Positions 32,612 through 45,049 are shown, counted from the stretch's first letter. The stretch is DNA of 64,000 nucleotides from Vombatus ursinus (GCF_900497805.2 NW_020954626.1:752518-816517), one strand, 5' to 3'. Notes: a model not told the origin generated them from the sequence alone. Translations and numbers: made by a program.

Positions 32612-33025
32612 TTGGAAGAGCTCAAGAAGGATTTTAAAAGTCAAATAAGAGAAGTAGAAGAAAAATTGGGAAAAGAAATGAGAGGTATGCAAGAGAAAAT
32701 CAATAGTTTGGAAAAGGAAGGACAAAAATTAACTGAAGAAAACAAGTACTTAAAAAATGCAGTTGGGCAAATGGAAAAAAAGTACACTGAAAAAAACAAG
32801 TCCCTAGAAAATACAATTGGCCAACTGGAAAAAAAGTACACTGAAGAAAACAACTCCTTAAAAAGTAAAATTGGCCAAAAGGAAAAGGAGGCACAAAAAC
32901 TCACTGAGGAGAAGAACTCCTTAAAAAGTAAAATGGGCCAAATGGAAAAGAAGGTACAAAATCTGATAGAAGAAAACAATTCATTAAAAATTAGAATTGA
33001 GCAAGTGGGAGCAAATGACTCGTGA
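32612..33025 (+). pseudogene. L1 ORF1 coiled-coil fragment (137 codons open)
   Basis: An almost pure coiled coil made of about five units of 18-21 residues of the form (T/I)EE(N/K)NSLKSKIGQMEKK. The frame ends with a stop just after IRIEQVGANDS; RRM-like and C-terminal pieces follow in other frames (RDNLKL; KILKAARKKQFKY near 33350-33385). Known role of ORF1p: trimeric RNA chaperone. This copy is broken. Confidence 0.88.
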
Positions 33026-34257
33026 GAGAATGAGAATCAGTCAAACAGAAACAAAAGAATGAAAAAATAGATGAAAATGTAAAATACTTCATTGGCAAAA
33101 CAACTGAACTGAGAAATAGATTCAGGAGAGACAATTTAAAATTATTGATCTACCTGAAAACCATGATGAAAAAAAAAGAGCCTGGACAGCATGTTTCAGA
33201 AAATCATCAAGGAAAACTGCCCTGAGGTCCTAGAACCAGAAGGTAAACTAGCCATTGAAAAACTCCACCAATCATCTCCTGAAAGAGATCCCAAATTGAA
33301 AATGCCAAGGAATATAGTAGCCGAATTCTAAAATTACCAGGTCAAAGAGAAAATACTGAAAGCAGCCAGAAAGAAACAATTTAAATATCATGGAACCACA
33401 GTCAGGATTTCACAGGACCTTGCAGCTTCTACATTAAAAAACCGTAGGGTATGGAATACAATATTCTGTAAGGCAAAAGAGCTTGAATTACAACCAAGAA
33501 TCAACTACCCAGTTTGAGCATAATCTTTCAGAGGAGGAGATGTATATTTAACGGAAGAGGGGACTTCCAAACTTCCTGATGAAAAGACCAGACCTCAACA
33601 GAAAATTTGATCTTCAAATACAATACTTAAGAGAGGCATTAAAAAGGTAAACAGGACAGAAAAAAACAACAATATGTTATTAATAAGGGCAAAATGTTTA
33701 CATCCCTACAAGGGAAGATGACACTTGTAACTCCTGAGAACTGTATTGTTATTACACCATTTAAAAGGGGTATACTTAGACAGAGGGGGTGGGTACAAGT
33801 TGACTTTGATGTAATGATAAAGAATCTAAGTGGGCTAAGTGGATATAAATAAGTGGATTAAGTGGATCTAATTAAGGAATTGTACTGGGAGAAAAGCAAA
33901 GGAGGAGGCAGACAAGGGTAAATTATATCACATGAAAAAGCACAAAAACCTATTAAAGTAGAGTGAAAGAAAGGAGATGAGCATTGTTTGACCCTTACTC
34001 TCATCAGATTTGGTTCAAAAAGGGAATAACATAATCAGTTAGGTATAGAAATCTAACGTACACTATAGGAAGTAGGAAGGGAAAAGGAAAAGAAAAGGGA
34101 GGGGAGTGAATAGAAGGGAGGGAAGAAGCAGTAAGGGTAAAGGGGAAGAAAAGGGAGGGGGCTAATAGAAGAAGAGAAGTCGGATTGAGGGAGGTAGTGG
34201 TCAAAAGCAAAACACTAGTGAGGAGGGAAAGGGAGAAAGAAAAGTATCAACAGAGGG

Positions 34258-37200
34258 GAAATAGGATGGAGAGAAAGACACAGATAGTAATCATAACTGT
34301 GAATATGAACAGGATGAACTCTCCCATAAAACAGAAATGGATAGCAGAATGGATTAAAAACCATAATCCTACAATACATTGTTCACAGGATACACATTTG
34401 AAACAGAGGGACACATACAGGGTAAAGGTAAAAGGCTGGAGTAGAATATATTATGCTTCAACTGAAGTAAAAAAAAAGGAGGGGTAGCAATCCTGATCTC
34501 AGACAAAGCAAAATCAAAAACAGATCTTATTAAAAGAAATAAGGAAGGAAACTACATCCTGCTAAAAGGCACCATGGACAATGAAGTAATATCATTACTA
34601 AATATATATGCACCAAGTAGTATAACATCCAAATTCTTAGAGAAGTTCAGGGAGTTACAGGAAGAAATAGACAGCAAAATTATACTAGTGGGGGAACCTC
34701 CCCCTCTCCCTCTTTGAACTAGCTAAATCTAACCACAAAAAAAAAAAAGTTAAGGAGGTGAATAGAATTTTAGAAAAGTTGGATATGGTAGACCTCTGGA
34801 GAAAATTGAATGGGGATAGAAAGGAATATACTTTTTTCTCAGTGGTACAGGGCACTTAGACAAAAATTGATCATGTACTAGGACATAAAAACCTCACAAT
34901 CCAATGCAGAAAGGCAGAAATATGAAATGCATCCTTTTCAGATCATGATGCAATAAAAATTATATGTAATAAAGGGCCATGGAAAGATAGATTAAAAATT
35001 AATTGGGAACTAAATAATCTCATCCTAAAGAATGAATGAGTCAAACAACAAATCATAGAAACAATCAATAACTTCATCCAAAAGAATGACAATAATGAGA
35101 CAATATACCAAAACTTACAGGTTGCAGTGAAAGCAGTTCTTAGGGGAAGTTTTATATCTCTAAATGCTTACATGAATAAAATAGAGAAAGAGGAGATCAA
35201 TGAATTGGACATGCAACTAAAAGAACTAGAAAAAGAACAAATTAAAAATCTCCAATTAAATACCAAATTAGAAATACTAAAAACCACAGGAGAGATTAAG
35301 AAAATTGAAATTAAGAAAACTATTGAACTAATAAATAAAACTAAGAGCTGATTTTATGAAAAAACAACAAAAAAATAGATAAACCTTTGGTTAATTTGAT
35401 TTTTAAAAAAGAAAGAGGAAAACTAAATTACCAGTATCAAAAATGAAAAGGGTGAATTCACCACCAATGAAAAGGAAATTAAAACAATAATTAGGAACCA
35501 TTTTGCCCAACTGCATGCCAATAAATTTGACAATATTAGTGAAATGGATGAATATTTACAAAAATATAAATTGCCCAGATTAACAGACGAAGTAGTAAAA
35601 TACTTAAATAACCCCATCTCAGAAGAAGAAATTGAATAAGCTATCAATGAACTCCCTAGGAAAAAATCTACAGGGCCAGATGGATTTACAAGTGAATTCT
35701 ATCAGACATAAAGAACAATTAATTCCAATACTATATAAACTATTTGGGAAAATAGGCAAAGGAGGAATCTTACCAAATTCTTTTTATGATACAAATATAC
35801 CTAAACTGGGAAGAGTCAAAACAGAGAAATAAAATTATAGACCAATTTCCCTAATGAATATAAATGCAAAAATTTTAAATAAATTAGCAAATAGGTTACA
35901 GCAATTTATCATGAGAATAATACACTACAACCAGGTAAGATTTATACCAGGAATGTAGGGCTAGTTCAATATTAGGAAAACAATCAGTATAATTTATCAT
36001 ATCAACAGAAAAACTAACAGAAACCACATGATTATCTCAAAGGAAAGGGGCTTTTGACAAAATACTACACCTATTAAAAACACTAGATAGTGTAGGAATA
36101 AATGAGGTCTTCCTGAAAATGATAAGTAGCATCTACCTAAAACCTTCAGCAAGCATTGTGTGTATTGGGGACAAGCTACAAGCATTTCCAATAAGATTAG
36201 GGGTGAAACAAGGATGTCCATTATTACCACTGTTGTTCAATATGGTACTAGAAATGTTAGCTTTAGCAATAAGAAAAGAAAAAGAAATTGAAGGTATTAG
36301 AATAGGCAAAGAAGAAACAAAGCTATCATTCTGTGCAGATGATATGATGGTATACTTAGAGAATTCCTAGAGAATCAAGTAAAAAACTACTTGAAATAAT
36401 AAACAACTTCAGCAAAGTTGCAGGTTATAAAATAAACCCACATAAATCATTGGCATTTCTATGTATTACCAACAAAGATCAACAGCAAGATATAGAAAGA
36501 GAAATTCCATTTAAAGTTACTATAGACATTATAAAATATTTAGGAATCTACCTGCTAAAACAAACCCTGGAACTATATGAACACAATTACAAAATACTTT
36601 TCACACAAATAAAGTCAGATCTAAATAATTGGAAAAACATTAGTTGCTCATGGGTAGGCTGAGCTAATATAATAAAAATGACAATTCTACCTAAGTTAAT
36701 TTAATTATTCAGTGCCATACCAAACTACCAAAAAATATTTTATAGATAGAAAAAATGATAACAAGATTCATTTGGAAGAATAAAAGGTCCAGAATATCAA
36801 GGTAACTAATGAAAATAAATGCTAGGAAAGGTGGCCTAGCCATTCCAGACTTTAAATAGTATTATAAAGCAGCAATCAAAACTACATGGTAATGGCTAAC
36901 AAATAGAGTGGTGGATCAGTGGAATAGGTTAGGTATGCAAGACACAGTAGTCAATGACTATAGTAATGTACTGTTTGATAAACCCAAGGACTCCAGCTTC
37001 TGGGATAAGAACTCACTATTTGACAAAAACTGCTGAGAAAACTGGAAAAGAGTACGGGCAGAAACTAGGCATAGACCAAAATCTTAAACCATATAACAAA
37101 ATAAAGTCAAAATGGGTACACGATTTAGATATAAAGGCTGATACTATAAGCAAACTGGGAGAGCAAGGAATAGTTTATCTTTCAGATTTATGGAGAACAG

Positions 37201-37990
37201 AAGAATTTGTCACCAAATAAGATAGAGAACATTATGAAATGCAAAATGGATAATTTTGATTACATTAAATTGAGAAGTTTTTGCACAAAACCAACTCAAC
37301 CAAGTTTAGGAGGGAAGCAGAAAACTGGGAAAGAATTTTTTCAACCAGTGTCTCTCATAAGGGCTTAATTTCTAAAATGTATAGAGAAGTAAGTCAAATT
37401 TATAAGAATACAAGTCATTCCCCAATTGATAAGTGGTCAAAGGATATGAGAAGGCAGTTTTCAGATGAAGAAATTAAAGCCATCTATAGTCATATGAAAA
37501 GATTCTCTAAATCACTATTGATTAGAGAAATGCAAATCAAAACAACTCTGAGGTACCACATCATACCTATCAGATTGGCTAACATGACAAAACAGGAAAA
37601 TGATAAATGTTGGAGAAGATGTGAGGAAACTGGAACACTATTGCATTGTTGGAGGAGTTGTTAACTCATCCAACCATTTTGGAGAGCAATTTGGAACTAT
37701 GCCCAAAAGGCTATAAAAATGTGCATACCCTTTGACCAGCAATAGTACTCCTAGGGCTGTATCCCAAAGAGTTCATACAAATGGGAAAAGGACCCATATG
37801 TACAAAAATATTTATAGCAGCTCTTTCTGTACCGGCAAAGAATTGAAAATTGAGGGGATGCCTATCAATTGGGGAATGGCTGAACAAGTTGTGATATATG
37901 AATGTAATGGAATACTATTGTGCTATAAGAAATGATGAGCAGTTGGATTTCAGAAAAATCTGGAAAGGCTTGTATGGATTGATGCTGAGT
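34258..37990 (+). pseudogene. L1 ORF2 remnant (endonuclease, RT, C-terminal domain)
   Basis: Pieces in order: endonuclease start (VNMNRMNSPIKQKWIAEWIK; CSQDTHLKQRDTY), linker (IELINKTKS, about 35320), RT ([31 protein letters not shown]), thumb/C-terminal ([34 protein letters not shown]), and the final part near 37700-37990. Broken by many stops and shifts across at least eight open pieces, so no active enzyme is possible. Confidence 0.92.
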
Positions 37991-38461
37991 GAAGTGAGCA
38001 GAACCAGGGTAACATTGTACACAGTAATAGCCATGTTGTGCGATGACTAACTTTGATAGACTTTAGCCCTTCTCAGCAATGCAAGGAGCTACAACATCTC
38101 CAAAAGTCTCATGATGGAAAATGCTGTCCATATCCAGAGAAAGAACTATGGAGTTTGAATGCAGATGGAAGCATAGTATTAGCTTTTTTTTTCTCTTCTG
38201 TTTTGTTTTGTTTCTTCTTTCTTGTGGTTCCTTATATTGGTTCTAAGTTTTCCTTACAACATGACTAATGTGAAAATATGTTTAATAGGAATCTATATGT
38301 AGAGCCTATATCAGATCGCATGCTATCTTGGGGAGGGAGGTGGAGAAGGAGGGGCAGAAAAATTTAAAACTCAAAATCACTTATGGAAGTGATTATTGAA
38401 AACTTATTTAATAAGAAATAAATTAAATAAGAAATAATAAATAACTTTTTAAAAAGTCTAA

Positions 38462-38690
38462 ACTGCATAACCGTATTTGTTGATTTGTGATTCAAAAGGA
38501 ATGGAATCCTTGGAGTTGAGGAAGCTGAAAATTTAGTACCATCAGATTGTTGAATTGTCAACATGAATGCTTGATTTAAGGAGAGGTGCTCCAGGGCTGC
38601 CAAACCAATGGAAGCTTCCATGAAGTTTTTCCTGCAGGTGTGATTTGTCAAATTGAGGCACCATAGCCTTCTGTCCAGATCACTTTATGT
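38462..38690 (-). other. Unassigned open minus-strand segment
   Basis: 95 codons open (38364-38651). The part before the L1 end reads like protein (HTCRKNFMEASIGLAALEHL), with an acceptor-like cacctgcag upstream at about 38632 but no donor. It lies between the L1 and an L3 fragment. It may be a decayed repeat; not called as an exon. Confidence 0.3.
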
Positions 38691-38925
38691 ATTAAACAAA
38701 GCATCAAGTCATCTAATCTATATTATTAAATTCAAATTCCTCCATTTTATCTACAAGTATGTCATGAGAAATCTTGTCCAATAACTTACTGCGATCTAAA
38801 TTGACTATATCCACAGTATTCTCCTTATCTAGTAGTCTATGAAATCTATCTCCAAAGGAAATGAGATTAGTCAGGCATTATAGATTCTCAGTGAATCCAC
38901 ACAGGCTTATAGTGATTATCATTCT
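38690..38925 (-). mobile_element. L3/CR1 RT fragment
   Basis: The minus strand translates to GFTENL*CLTNLISFGD ... DKENTVDIVNLDRSKLLDKISHDILVDK, matching CR1 GFTKGKSCLTNLIAFYD ... VVYLDFSKAFDTVSH. Confidence 0.85.
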
Positions 38926-39550
38926 CCTTCTAAGCGCTAACAAACTATTCATCAAATTATTTGACAGCAATCGAAGCCAAATTAAATGGCCTAGACTCTA
39001 TGGAATCTACTTTTTTTTTTTTTAATTCAAAACAATAAGGACATTTGTCCATTGCTTTTAATTTCTTCTTTCTTTTTTGTTCTTATTTATAAGGCATGGC
39101 TTTCTGGGTAGACATCAGGGGAAGGGATAGATTTTCAAAATATATATTAAATACTAAAGTTTATACCATAAAAATATTAGAAGAGAAGTAGATGATATAT
39201 TTTTCACAGGTATGGGTGGGAGAGGCATTCTTAACTAAACAAGGGATAGAGACAATTTCAAAAGATAAAATAGATTCCTACATATTACATGAAATTGAAA
39301 AGTTTCTGAATAAAGAAAATTAATACATTTAGGATAAAAAGGAAAGTAGTTGCATGGGAGAAAATCTTGGTATCAAATTTGTTGGATAATGGTTTGGCAA
39401 TTACAGTTTGTACTTGATTTCCTTTGAGGTCCCTTCCAATTCTATGATTTTGTCATTCCCGCCTACGTTACACAGCAATTCTTTTTTGTTGTTTTCCTTA
39501 GCTTTTTGAAAGCCTTAACTTATTTCGGGTTTTAACCTTTGTGAAGTTAC
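38926..39550. other. No gene; probably decayed LINE sequence
   Basis: A piece at about 39230-39320 ('gaaattgaaaagtttctgaa') looks LINE-like and 'tttgaggtcccttccaattctatga' at about 39423 is an L3/MIR-type end. Nothing further is supportable. Confidence 0.4.
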
Positions 39551-39554
39551 ACTT

Positions 39555-39760
39555 ACAATCCATGGGATTACAGATTTAGAGCTGGAAGGGACCCTAGAGG
39601 CTGTTTAGTTCAACTCCATTTTACAGATAAGAAACTAAGACCAAGAGAGGTTGTGACTTACTAACTGTCACACAGCTAGTGCTTGAGGTAGGATCTGACC
39701 CTAGTTCTTCCTGATTCCAGATTCAGAATTCTAACTATCCACTATGCCATATCACTTCTC
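39555..39760 (-). repeat. THER1/MIR SINE
   Basis: 'agagctggaagggaccctag', 'cattttacagataagaaact', 'cacacagctagtgcttgagg' and 'ctaactatccactatgccat'. Confidence 0.92.
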
Positions 39761-39819
39761 AGTTCCTTGGTACTCCTTTACATTCTTTTTTTGCTATGTT
39801 TTCCTACTTTCTGTGAAAC

Positions 39820-40210
39820 AAGTAATCAGTCAATCACAAAACATTTATTAAATGCCTGTCATATGCCAGGCACACTTTATAAAGCACTGGGGATACAAAT
39901 ATAACAAATGAAACAATTTTTAACATCAAGGAACTTAAATTTTAGTGGGAAGATAATAAAGACATATATAAGTATACATAAATTACGCTTAAAGAGAATA
40001 CAAATAAATACAAAGTAGCTAAATGCAAAGTAGTTTGAAAAGGAGGACATATCAGGTAATAACGAGGCAGGTATGGGGCATTCAGGTAAGGCTTCAGGTA
40101 GAAGAGGGTCCTTGAGCAGTGTCTTGAATAGGGATTCTGAGGGAGTGGTAATGAAGAAATACATTCCAGGCATCAAGGTCAGCCACTGAATGGCACAAAA
40201 ATCCAGTGTC
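39820..40210 (-). mobile_element. L2 LINE 3' end (antisense)
   Basis: 'aacatttattaaatgcctgt' + 'catatgccaggcac', 'gcactggggatacaaatata' and 'aaggaacttaaattttagtg', then the antisense 3' UTR. Confidence 0.88.
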
Positions 40211-41109
40211 ATTTGTTAGGAAAAGAAAAAAGACCAAATCTTTGATGACTCTATCTAAAGGGCAGAGATCAGCATACTGTGAACTTTTCTCACTTTTAAA
40301 TTGGAGATTTATCTAGTGATAAGTCCTCTGGCTTTGCTTCCTTCTATTCAAAAGTTCTCATTGGGGGCACTGGGAGATGGAAAGATATCCTAGACTGAGT
40401 TACCATAATCAATTAGGGTAATCTATTTGGTTAGGCCCATCCAGTTGCACAGCCCTTCTGGAAGACTTTCTAGAGAGAAGGTAACATGTCCTTTCCTAGC
40501 AATTACACCTATAACATATGCCACATTTAACATCTGCAGTACCCCACCTTTCTACCGAGAAGAGAGGTATGTTTCAGTAGCAGTCCTCTAGAACCAAGAT
40601 TGATCATTTCAGTTTGTTTAACTGCTTTTTAATGTTTTCATTTACATTATTGTAGTCACTGCATATTCAACTCCTGGTTCTTATTTTTCTTTGCATTGAT
40701 TTGTACATCTTCCTATTTTCTCTGAATTCTATATTTGTCTTTTCTTACAGCACAGTAGTATCTCATTACATTCATACACCACATTTTTTTCAGCCTGTCC
40801 CCTTGATGATGAACGCCTAACTTGTTTCCAGTTTTTTGCCACCACAAAAAGGGTTGCTATGGCTATTTTGGCACATTTGAGGCCTTATTGTTTTGTTTTT
40901 TTTTTTTTTTACTTTCTTGGGATATCTGTCAAGTGGTGGGATAACTGGACCAAAGGGGTTCAGTGACTTTTTTTTAAACATTATTCCAAATTGTTCCCAA
41001 GAATCACTGGGGGCAATACACAGCTCCATTAATAGTGAATTATTGTGCCTGTATTCAAGTGTTCTCATCAACATTAACTATTTCCTTCTTTGATCAGCTA
41101 TGATCAATG

Positions 41110-41275
41110 GTTACTATATTTTTAATTGGAAAAGACCTCAAAGACTATTGAATCTAACCTCATTTTACAGATGAGGAAACTGAGGTTAAGAGACTTCCTT
41201 GCCCAAAGTCACATAGTTAGTAAGTACATAGGTCTTATTTGAAATAAGGTCCTTTGACTTAAGTCAGCATTCTTC
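41110..41275 (-). repeat. THER1/MIR SINE inside the old L1
   Basis: 'cattttacagatgaggaaac' + 'tgaggttaagagac' and 'cacatagttagtaagtacat'. Confidence 0.85.
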
Positions 41276-41471
41276 ACCAGGCTGACATTTTGCCACTTTG
41301 AGGGTTACAGAGTAAAACCTCAATTCTTTTAATTTGCATTTTTATTAGTTATTTGAAGCAACCTTCCTTATACTTGTTGATAGTTTTCTTTTTTTAAAAA
41401 ATTATTCATACCCTTTGACTACTTAGCTACTAGGAAATAGTTCATCTATTTGAATCAATTCAATTCTTGAA

Positions 41472-41472
41472 T

Positions 41473-41507
<35 letters not shown>

Positions 41508-41562
41508 ATATGTATATATATATATATAATATGTATATATATATATATGTATGTATATATAA
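41472..41562. repeat. (AC)n/(TA)n microsatellite
   Basis: Fourteen AC-type units, then TATA/TATG repeats. Confidence 0.95.
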
Positions 41563-41754
41563 AACAGGGTGGGAGACATTTGATGCAAAGAATTTTTCTT
41601 CCATGCAACAAAACATCCTTAATTTTATGTAACTGGAATCGTCTAGTTTATCTTTTATGACCGTTTCTATCCTTTAAGTACTTCCTTTTTAGCCATAGTT
41701 CTGTAAAATACTTCCAGTCTCCTTTAATTTTTTTCATGATGTGACCTTTTATAC

Positions 41755-41970
41755 AATAGCTAGCATTTATTTAACACTTTAACATTTGCAAAAAACTTGA
41801 CAAATATTAGTTCATTTTATTCTCAGAACAAACCCAGAAGACAGGTGCTATTATTATCCTCATTTTACAGATAAGGGATTTAAGGTAGAGAGAGGTTAAA
41901 TGACTTGCCCAGGGTCATATAACTAGTAAGTCTATGAGTCCATATTTGAACACAGGTCTTATATATGGAT
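41755..41970 (-). repeat. MIR SINE
   Basis: 'tagctagcatttatttaaca', 'tattatcctcattttacaga' and 'gacttgcccagggtcatata'. Confidence 0.9.
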
Positions 41971-41974
41971 CACA

Positions 41975-42080
41975 TATTGGAAGCTTCTCAAGAGTTGGGA
42001 TTGTTTTGCTTATCATATCTCTAGCATTTTCCCCAAGACTCTGCATATTGTAGGCATTTAAATATTTATTTAGTTGAAAA
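41975..42080 (+). mobile_element. L2 LINE 3' end
   Basis: 'gaagcttctcaagagttggg', 'ctctgcatattgtaggcatt' and 'taaatatttatttag'. Confidence 0.7.
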
Positions 42081-43220
42081 ATCAGATGTTAACTAATGAA
42101 ATTGATTTTTCATTTCTTAGTGTGGTCAAAGAACCCAAGAATTTTGAAACCTCTTTGGAACACCTGAGCATACGGTTATAAGTTTTAATACTGCATCCAA
42201 GAATCACAATCCTAATGAGCCACTACTTTTCAACTATTGACTTGATTGACCTTCAAAAAAAATAAAAAGCTTGTCTCATATTTTCCAAAGTATATCTCTT
42301 TAAATTTGTGCCAACTGTCAAAAATAAACCCTTGTAAGTATTGTGCAAGATAAAAAATTTTTTTAAAAAGGAAAAGTCAGAGGAAATGATAATGCTTATA
42401 GATGTTAGATTTTAATGAAATTAACACACAGCCGGAACATAATCTTTTATTTCTTCTTTCATCACTACTAATAACTATGATAATTGCACCTAAATATAAT
42501 TTTTCATTGTATAATCAACCAAATACTTCCAATGAATTATTCAGGAAAGTACTCCAAAACAATTATTCTACTGATTTGAAACACAATTTATAGCCAAAAT
42601 CTGCCCACAAACTAATCTCAGGATTCAATTAAGAGCTGCATTTGTATAACCTTTTATACCTGTCTAAATCTGTTCAAAGTACACATTCTCAAGACACTAA
42701 AAAGTCCTTAAACTAAGTATTTAAAACTTAGTAACCAAATAAGAGCAACACCATTTTAAATCTTCAGACTGTACACAGATCTACTGTATCTGGTGGCTGG
42801 AATAGCAGTGACCTCAAATTAGGAAACTGCCTAAAACAACAAATTTGTATTGTACAGGTATAACTCAGGAGGCAAAAACAATATATGTATTTGACCATAT
42901 TTATTGTCTTTGTGGTTTCTTTTTTTCAAGGACTTCAGTTCTAAATATATTGGACCACCATTTCATGATGGGTTCTAGCCATGCTTACTTTGCTGACAGT
43001 TCTACTCACTTTCAGGACTTATGATGCGTGGCCAGCGGGTTCCCCACCCCTGGAGATACCTCCACCCTGAGCCCTGCTTCCTGATGGATGAGTACTTAGC
43101 TTGGCCTACCACTTCAAGAGAAGACACATTCATGTGCACCACTGCTAGCTCTACTTTCTCCAGACTCCTCTGCTTCCTCCCCAGCAGTTTCCCTACTACC
43201 TTCCCTCTGCCTTTTCCAGT
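42081..43220. other. No gene or clear repeat recognised
   Basis: AT-rich unique-looking sequence in FAM227B intron 1. The 76-codon plus frame at 43021-43251 runs into an L2 end and is not credible. Confidence 0.45.
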
Positions 43221-43224
43221 CTTC

Positions 43225-43335
43225 CCTCCATTACAATATAAATTCAGTTAGGGCAGGGACTGTCTAATCTGGTATCTTGTATTCCTCTTCTGATCTTAGC
43301 ATAGTGCTAAGCGGTTAGTAAATGTTTTATATATT
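43225..43335 (+). mobile_element. L2 LINE 3' end
   Basis: 'ccattacaatataaattcag' + 'ttagggcagggactgtct', 'agcatagtgctaagcggtta' and 'gtaaatg'. Confidence 0.8.
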
Positions 43336-43734
43336 TATCTCACCATAGACTATATTTAATAAGGTGATCATATGCCTCCTTTTAAAAATGTTTCCAATTT
43401 TTGAGGCATGTTGTCTTAATCTGCTAAATAAACAAATTTTTTTAAAAATTTCATGGTCTGGCATGTAAGATGAGCTGTCATAAAAAGTAGACTCCCTGGG
43501 AGATTTTCTATAGAATGAGTACAAGAAATAAACTCTGGGCTATTGTTAAATTTCTGAAGAAGTAGATACATTCTCTTTGAGTTTTCCAACTCCTTCCATC
43601 TTTACATACAACCTATTCTATTTTTACTCCTCAAAGAGCCATGCTCTAGGCTCAGACTGCCTGAAAGTTTATCAATTCAACAAACACTGCTTTAGTATCA
43701 GAGCACCTTTATAGACTTTGGGGGAAGTGATACA

Positions 43735-43960
43735 TGAATGAAAAAACATTTATTAAATGCTTACTATGTGCCAAGCACTGTGCTAAGAGCTCATTGAGGA
43801 TACAAATAAAAAAGCAAGTCTATCCTTGCATTACAGGAAGTGCTGGCCTGAGAGGAGCACTTGGTTCTGGTTTATTAAGGGCATAGTGAGTGCAGCTATA
43901 GGAGAGTAGATGGTATAGGAAGTTCAAACAAGTAAGCAAATGCAAAATAAGCCCTTCTTT
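43735..43960 (-). mobile_element. L2 LINE 3' end (antisense)
   Basis: 'aacatttattaaatgcttac' + 'tatgtgccaagcactgtgct' and 'gaggatacaaataaaaaagc'. Confidence 0.85.
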
Positions 43961-44194
43961 TAAATTCCCACAAAATCCTACACTCTGAGCTATTACAATG
44001 GCCAATTATTTTTCCTGACTACTGTCCCTCCTCTAGTAAAATTTCTCAAAACATTGTTTCCATTCAGTCAGAAATTTTTCCCTGGCCATCTCTCACTGAC
44101 TCAGCAACATGCTGAATTGATAAGTGCTCAAAAACATCCCTTTTGCATTCAATTTTGACTATGTTGTTTTTAGGCCTTACAGATAGAAGAGGAA

Positions 44195-44390
44195 TCATAA
44201 TTTGAGAGCTTGAGGAAGGGCCCTCAGAGGCCAACTGCTCCAACCCAGGTAAAGAAATTGAGGCCCAGAGAGGTTAAATAGCATGTCCTCAGTCACACAG
44301 CTATTAAGTGGAAGAACCCAGATTGAAGCAAAAATCCAGAGTTCTTTCTACTGCAACACACCAATGCTACCTCCCCTTCTGTGGTTTATT
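44195..44390 (-). repeat. THER1/MIR SINE
   Basis: 'gagagcttgaggaagggccc', 'gaaattgaggcccagagagg' and 'cagtcacacagctattaagt'. Confidence 0.9.
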
Positions 44391-44474
44391 TAGGTTTTGT
44401 TTTGGTTTGGGTTAGTTTGGTCTTTTCTTCAAAGCTAACAAGTCATTGTCAAATTGCCTTTAGTTTTATAATGT

Positions 44475-44870
44475 TAATGTTGTTGTTTGTCCTTCTCAAA
44501 GAGGAACAATGACATCAGGAAGGTGATGTCACAGCTTGCAAGTTTATTGGGCTTAAGTGAGGCAGGGCTGTGCAAAGTTACCAGCTAGCTTCACTCTCTC
44601 TTCTGGAGCCACCTGGGTCCAGTGGCAAGATACAGATCAGGAGGACAGGAGATGTCCCCCATGCAATGGGAAATCTCGGTCTTCTCAAACTAAGGTCTTT
44701 CTTAGGTCACAGTTTGTCTTGAGGCAGTGCCCATTCAGTGATTAAGACTAGGTAGGAAATGAGGTAAAGAATGGCCTCTTTTACCTAGTCAAAACAAACA
44801 AACAATATCAGTCCGGAAGAGGAAGACCTTCAGGATTTCTAGCCAAAACAGAAACAACTGCTATTTAGAA
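44475..44870 (+). repeat. Unnamed interspersed repeat, copy 3
   Basis: 'gttgttgtttgtccttctca', 'caggaaggtgatgtcacagc', 'gtgaggcagggctgtgcaaa', 'aagactaggtaggaaatgag' and 'tagccaaaacagaaacaact'. The most complete of the three copies. Confidence 0.82.
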
Positions 44871-45049
44871 AAACAAGGTTAATGTACGGTTTATGGGAAA
44901 GCCAAGCCAAAGACATGAATTTCCTCCTCCACTCCACACCCAGCACTACAGGAGTGCACCAAATGAGAATCTCAACAAAGCATTAAAAAACTATGTCATC
45001 AACAGGCACTCCCAGCAGAAGTAATGATAATTAAATTTTGGAAGAGATG

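Larger units (their letters stand above)
31456..38452 (+). mobile_element. Near full-length L1 LINE (inactive)
   Basis: About 7 kb in L1 order: leader (tctgggagtcaagatggtgg), ORF1, ORF2 with endonuclease, RT and C-terminal parts, 3' UTR and A-rich tail. Flanked by aaagtctaa at 31447-31455 and 38453-38461. Both ORFs have several stops and frame breaks. The endonuclease GDFN active-site region is replaced by VGEPPPL (about 34690), while the RT motif reads [11 protein letters not shown] (about 36340), with both Asp residues kept. A SINE (31507-31664) lies in the leader. The element is oriented with DTWD1, hence antisense in FAM227B intron 1. Confidence 0.95.
40600..41760 (-). mobile_element. Old L1 ORF2 C-terminal region, split by a MIR
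   Basis: 'cttacagcacagtagtatct' + 'cattacattcatacacc', 'gttttttgccaccacaaaaa', 'ccttattgttttgttttttt', then after the MIR (41110-41275) 'tttaatttgcatttttatta' and 'accctttgactacttagcta'. An older copy of the antisense pattern seen at 5280-5600. Confidence 0.75.
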
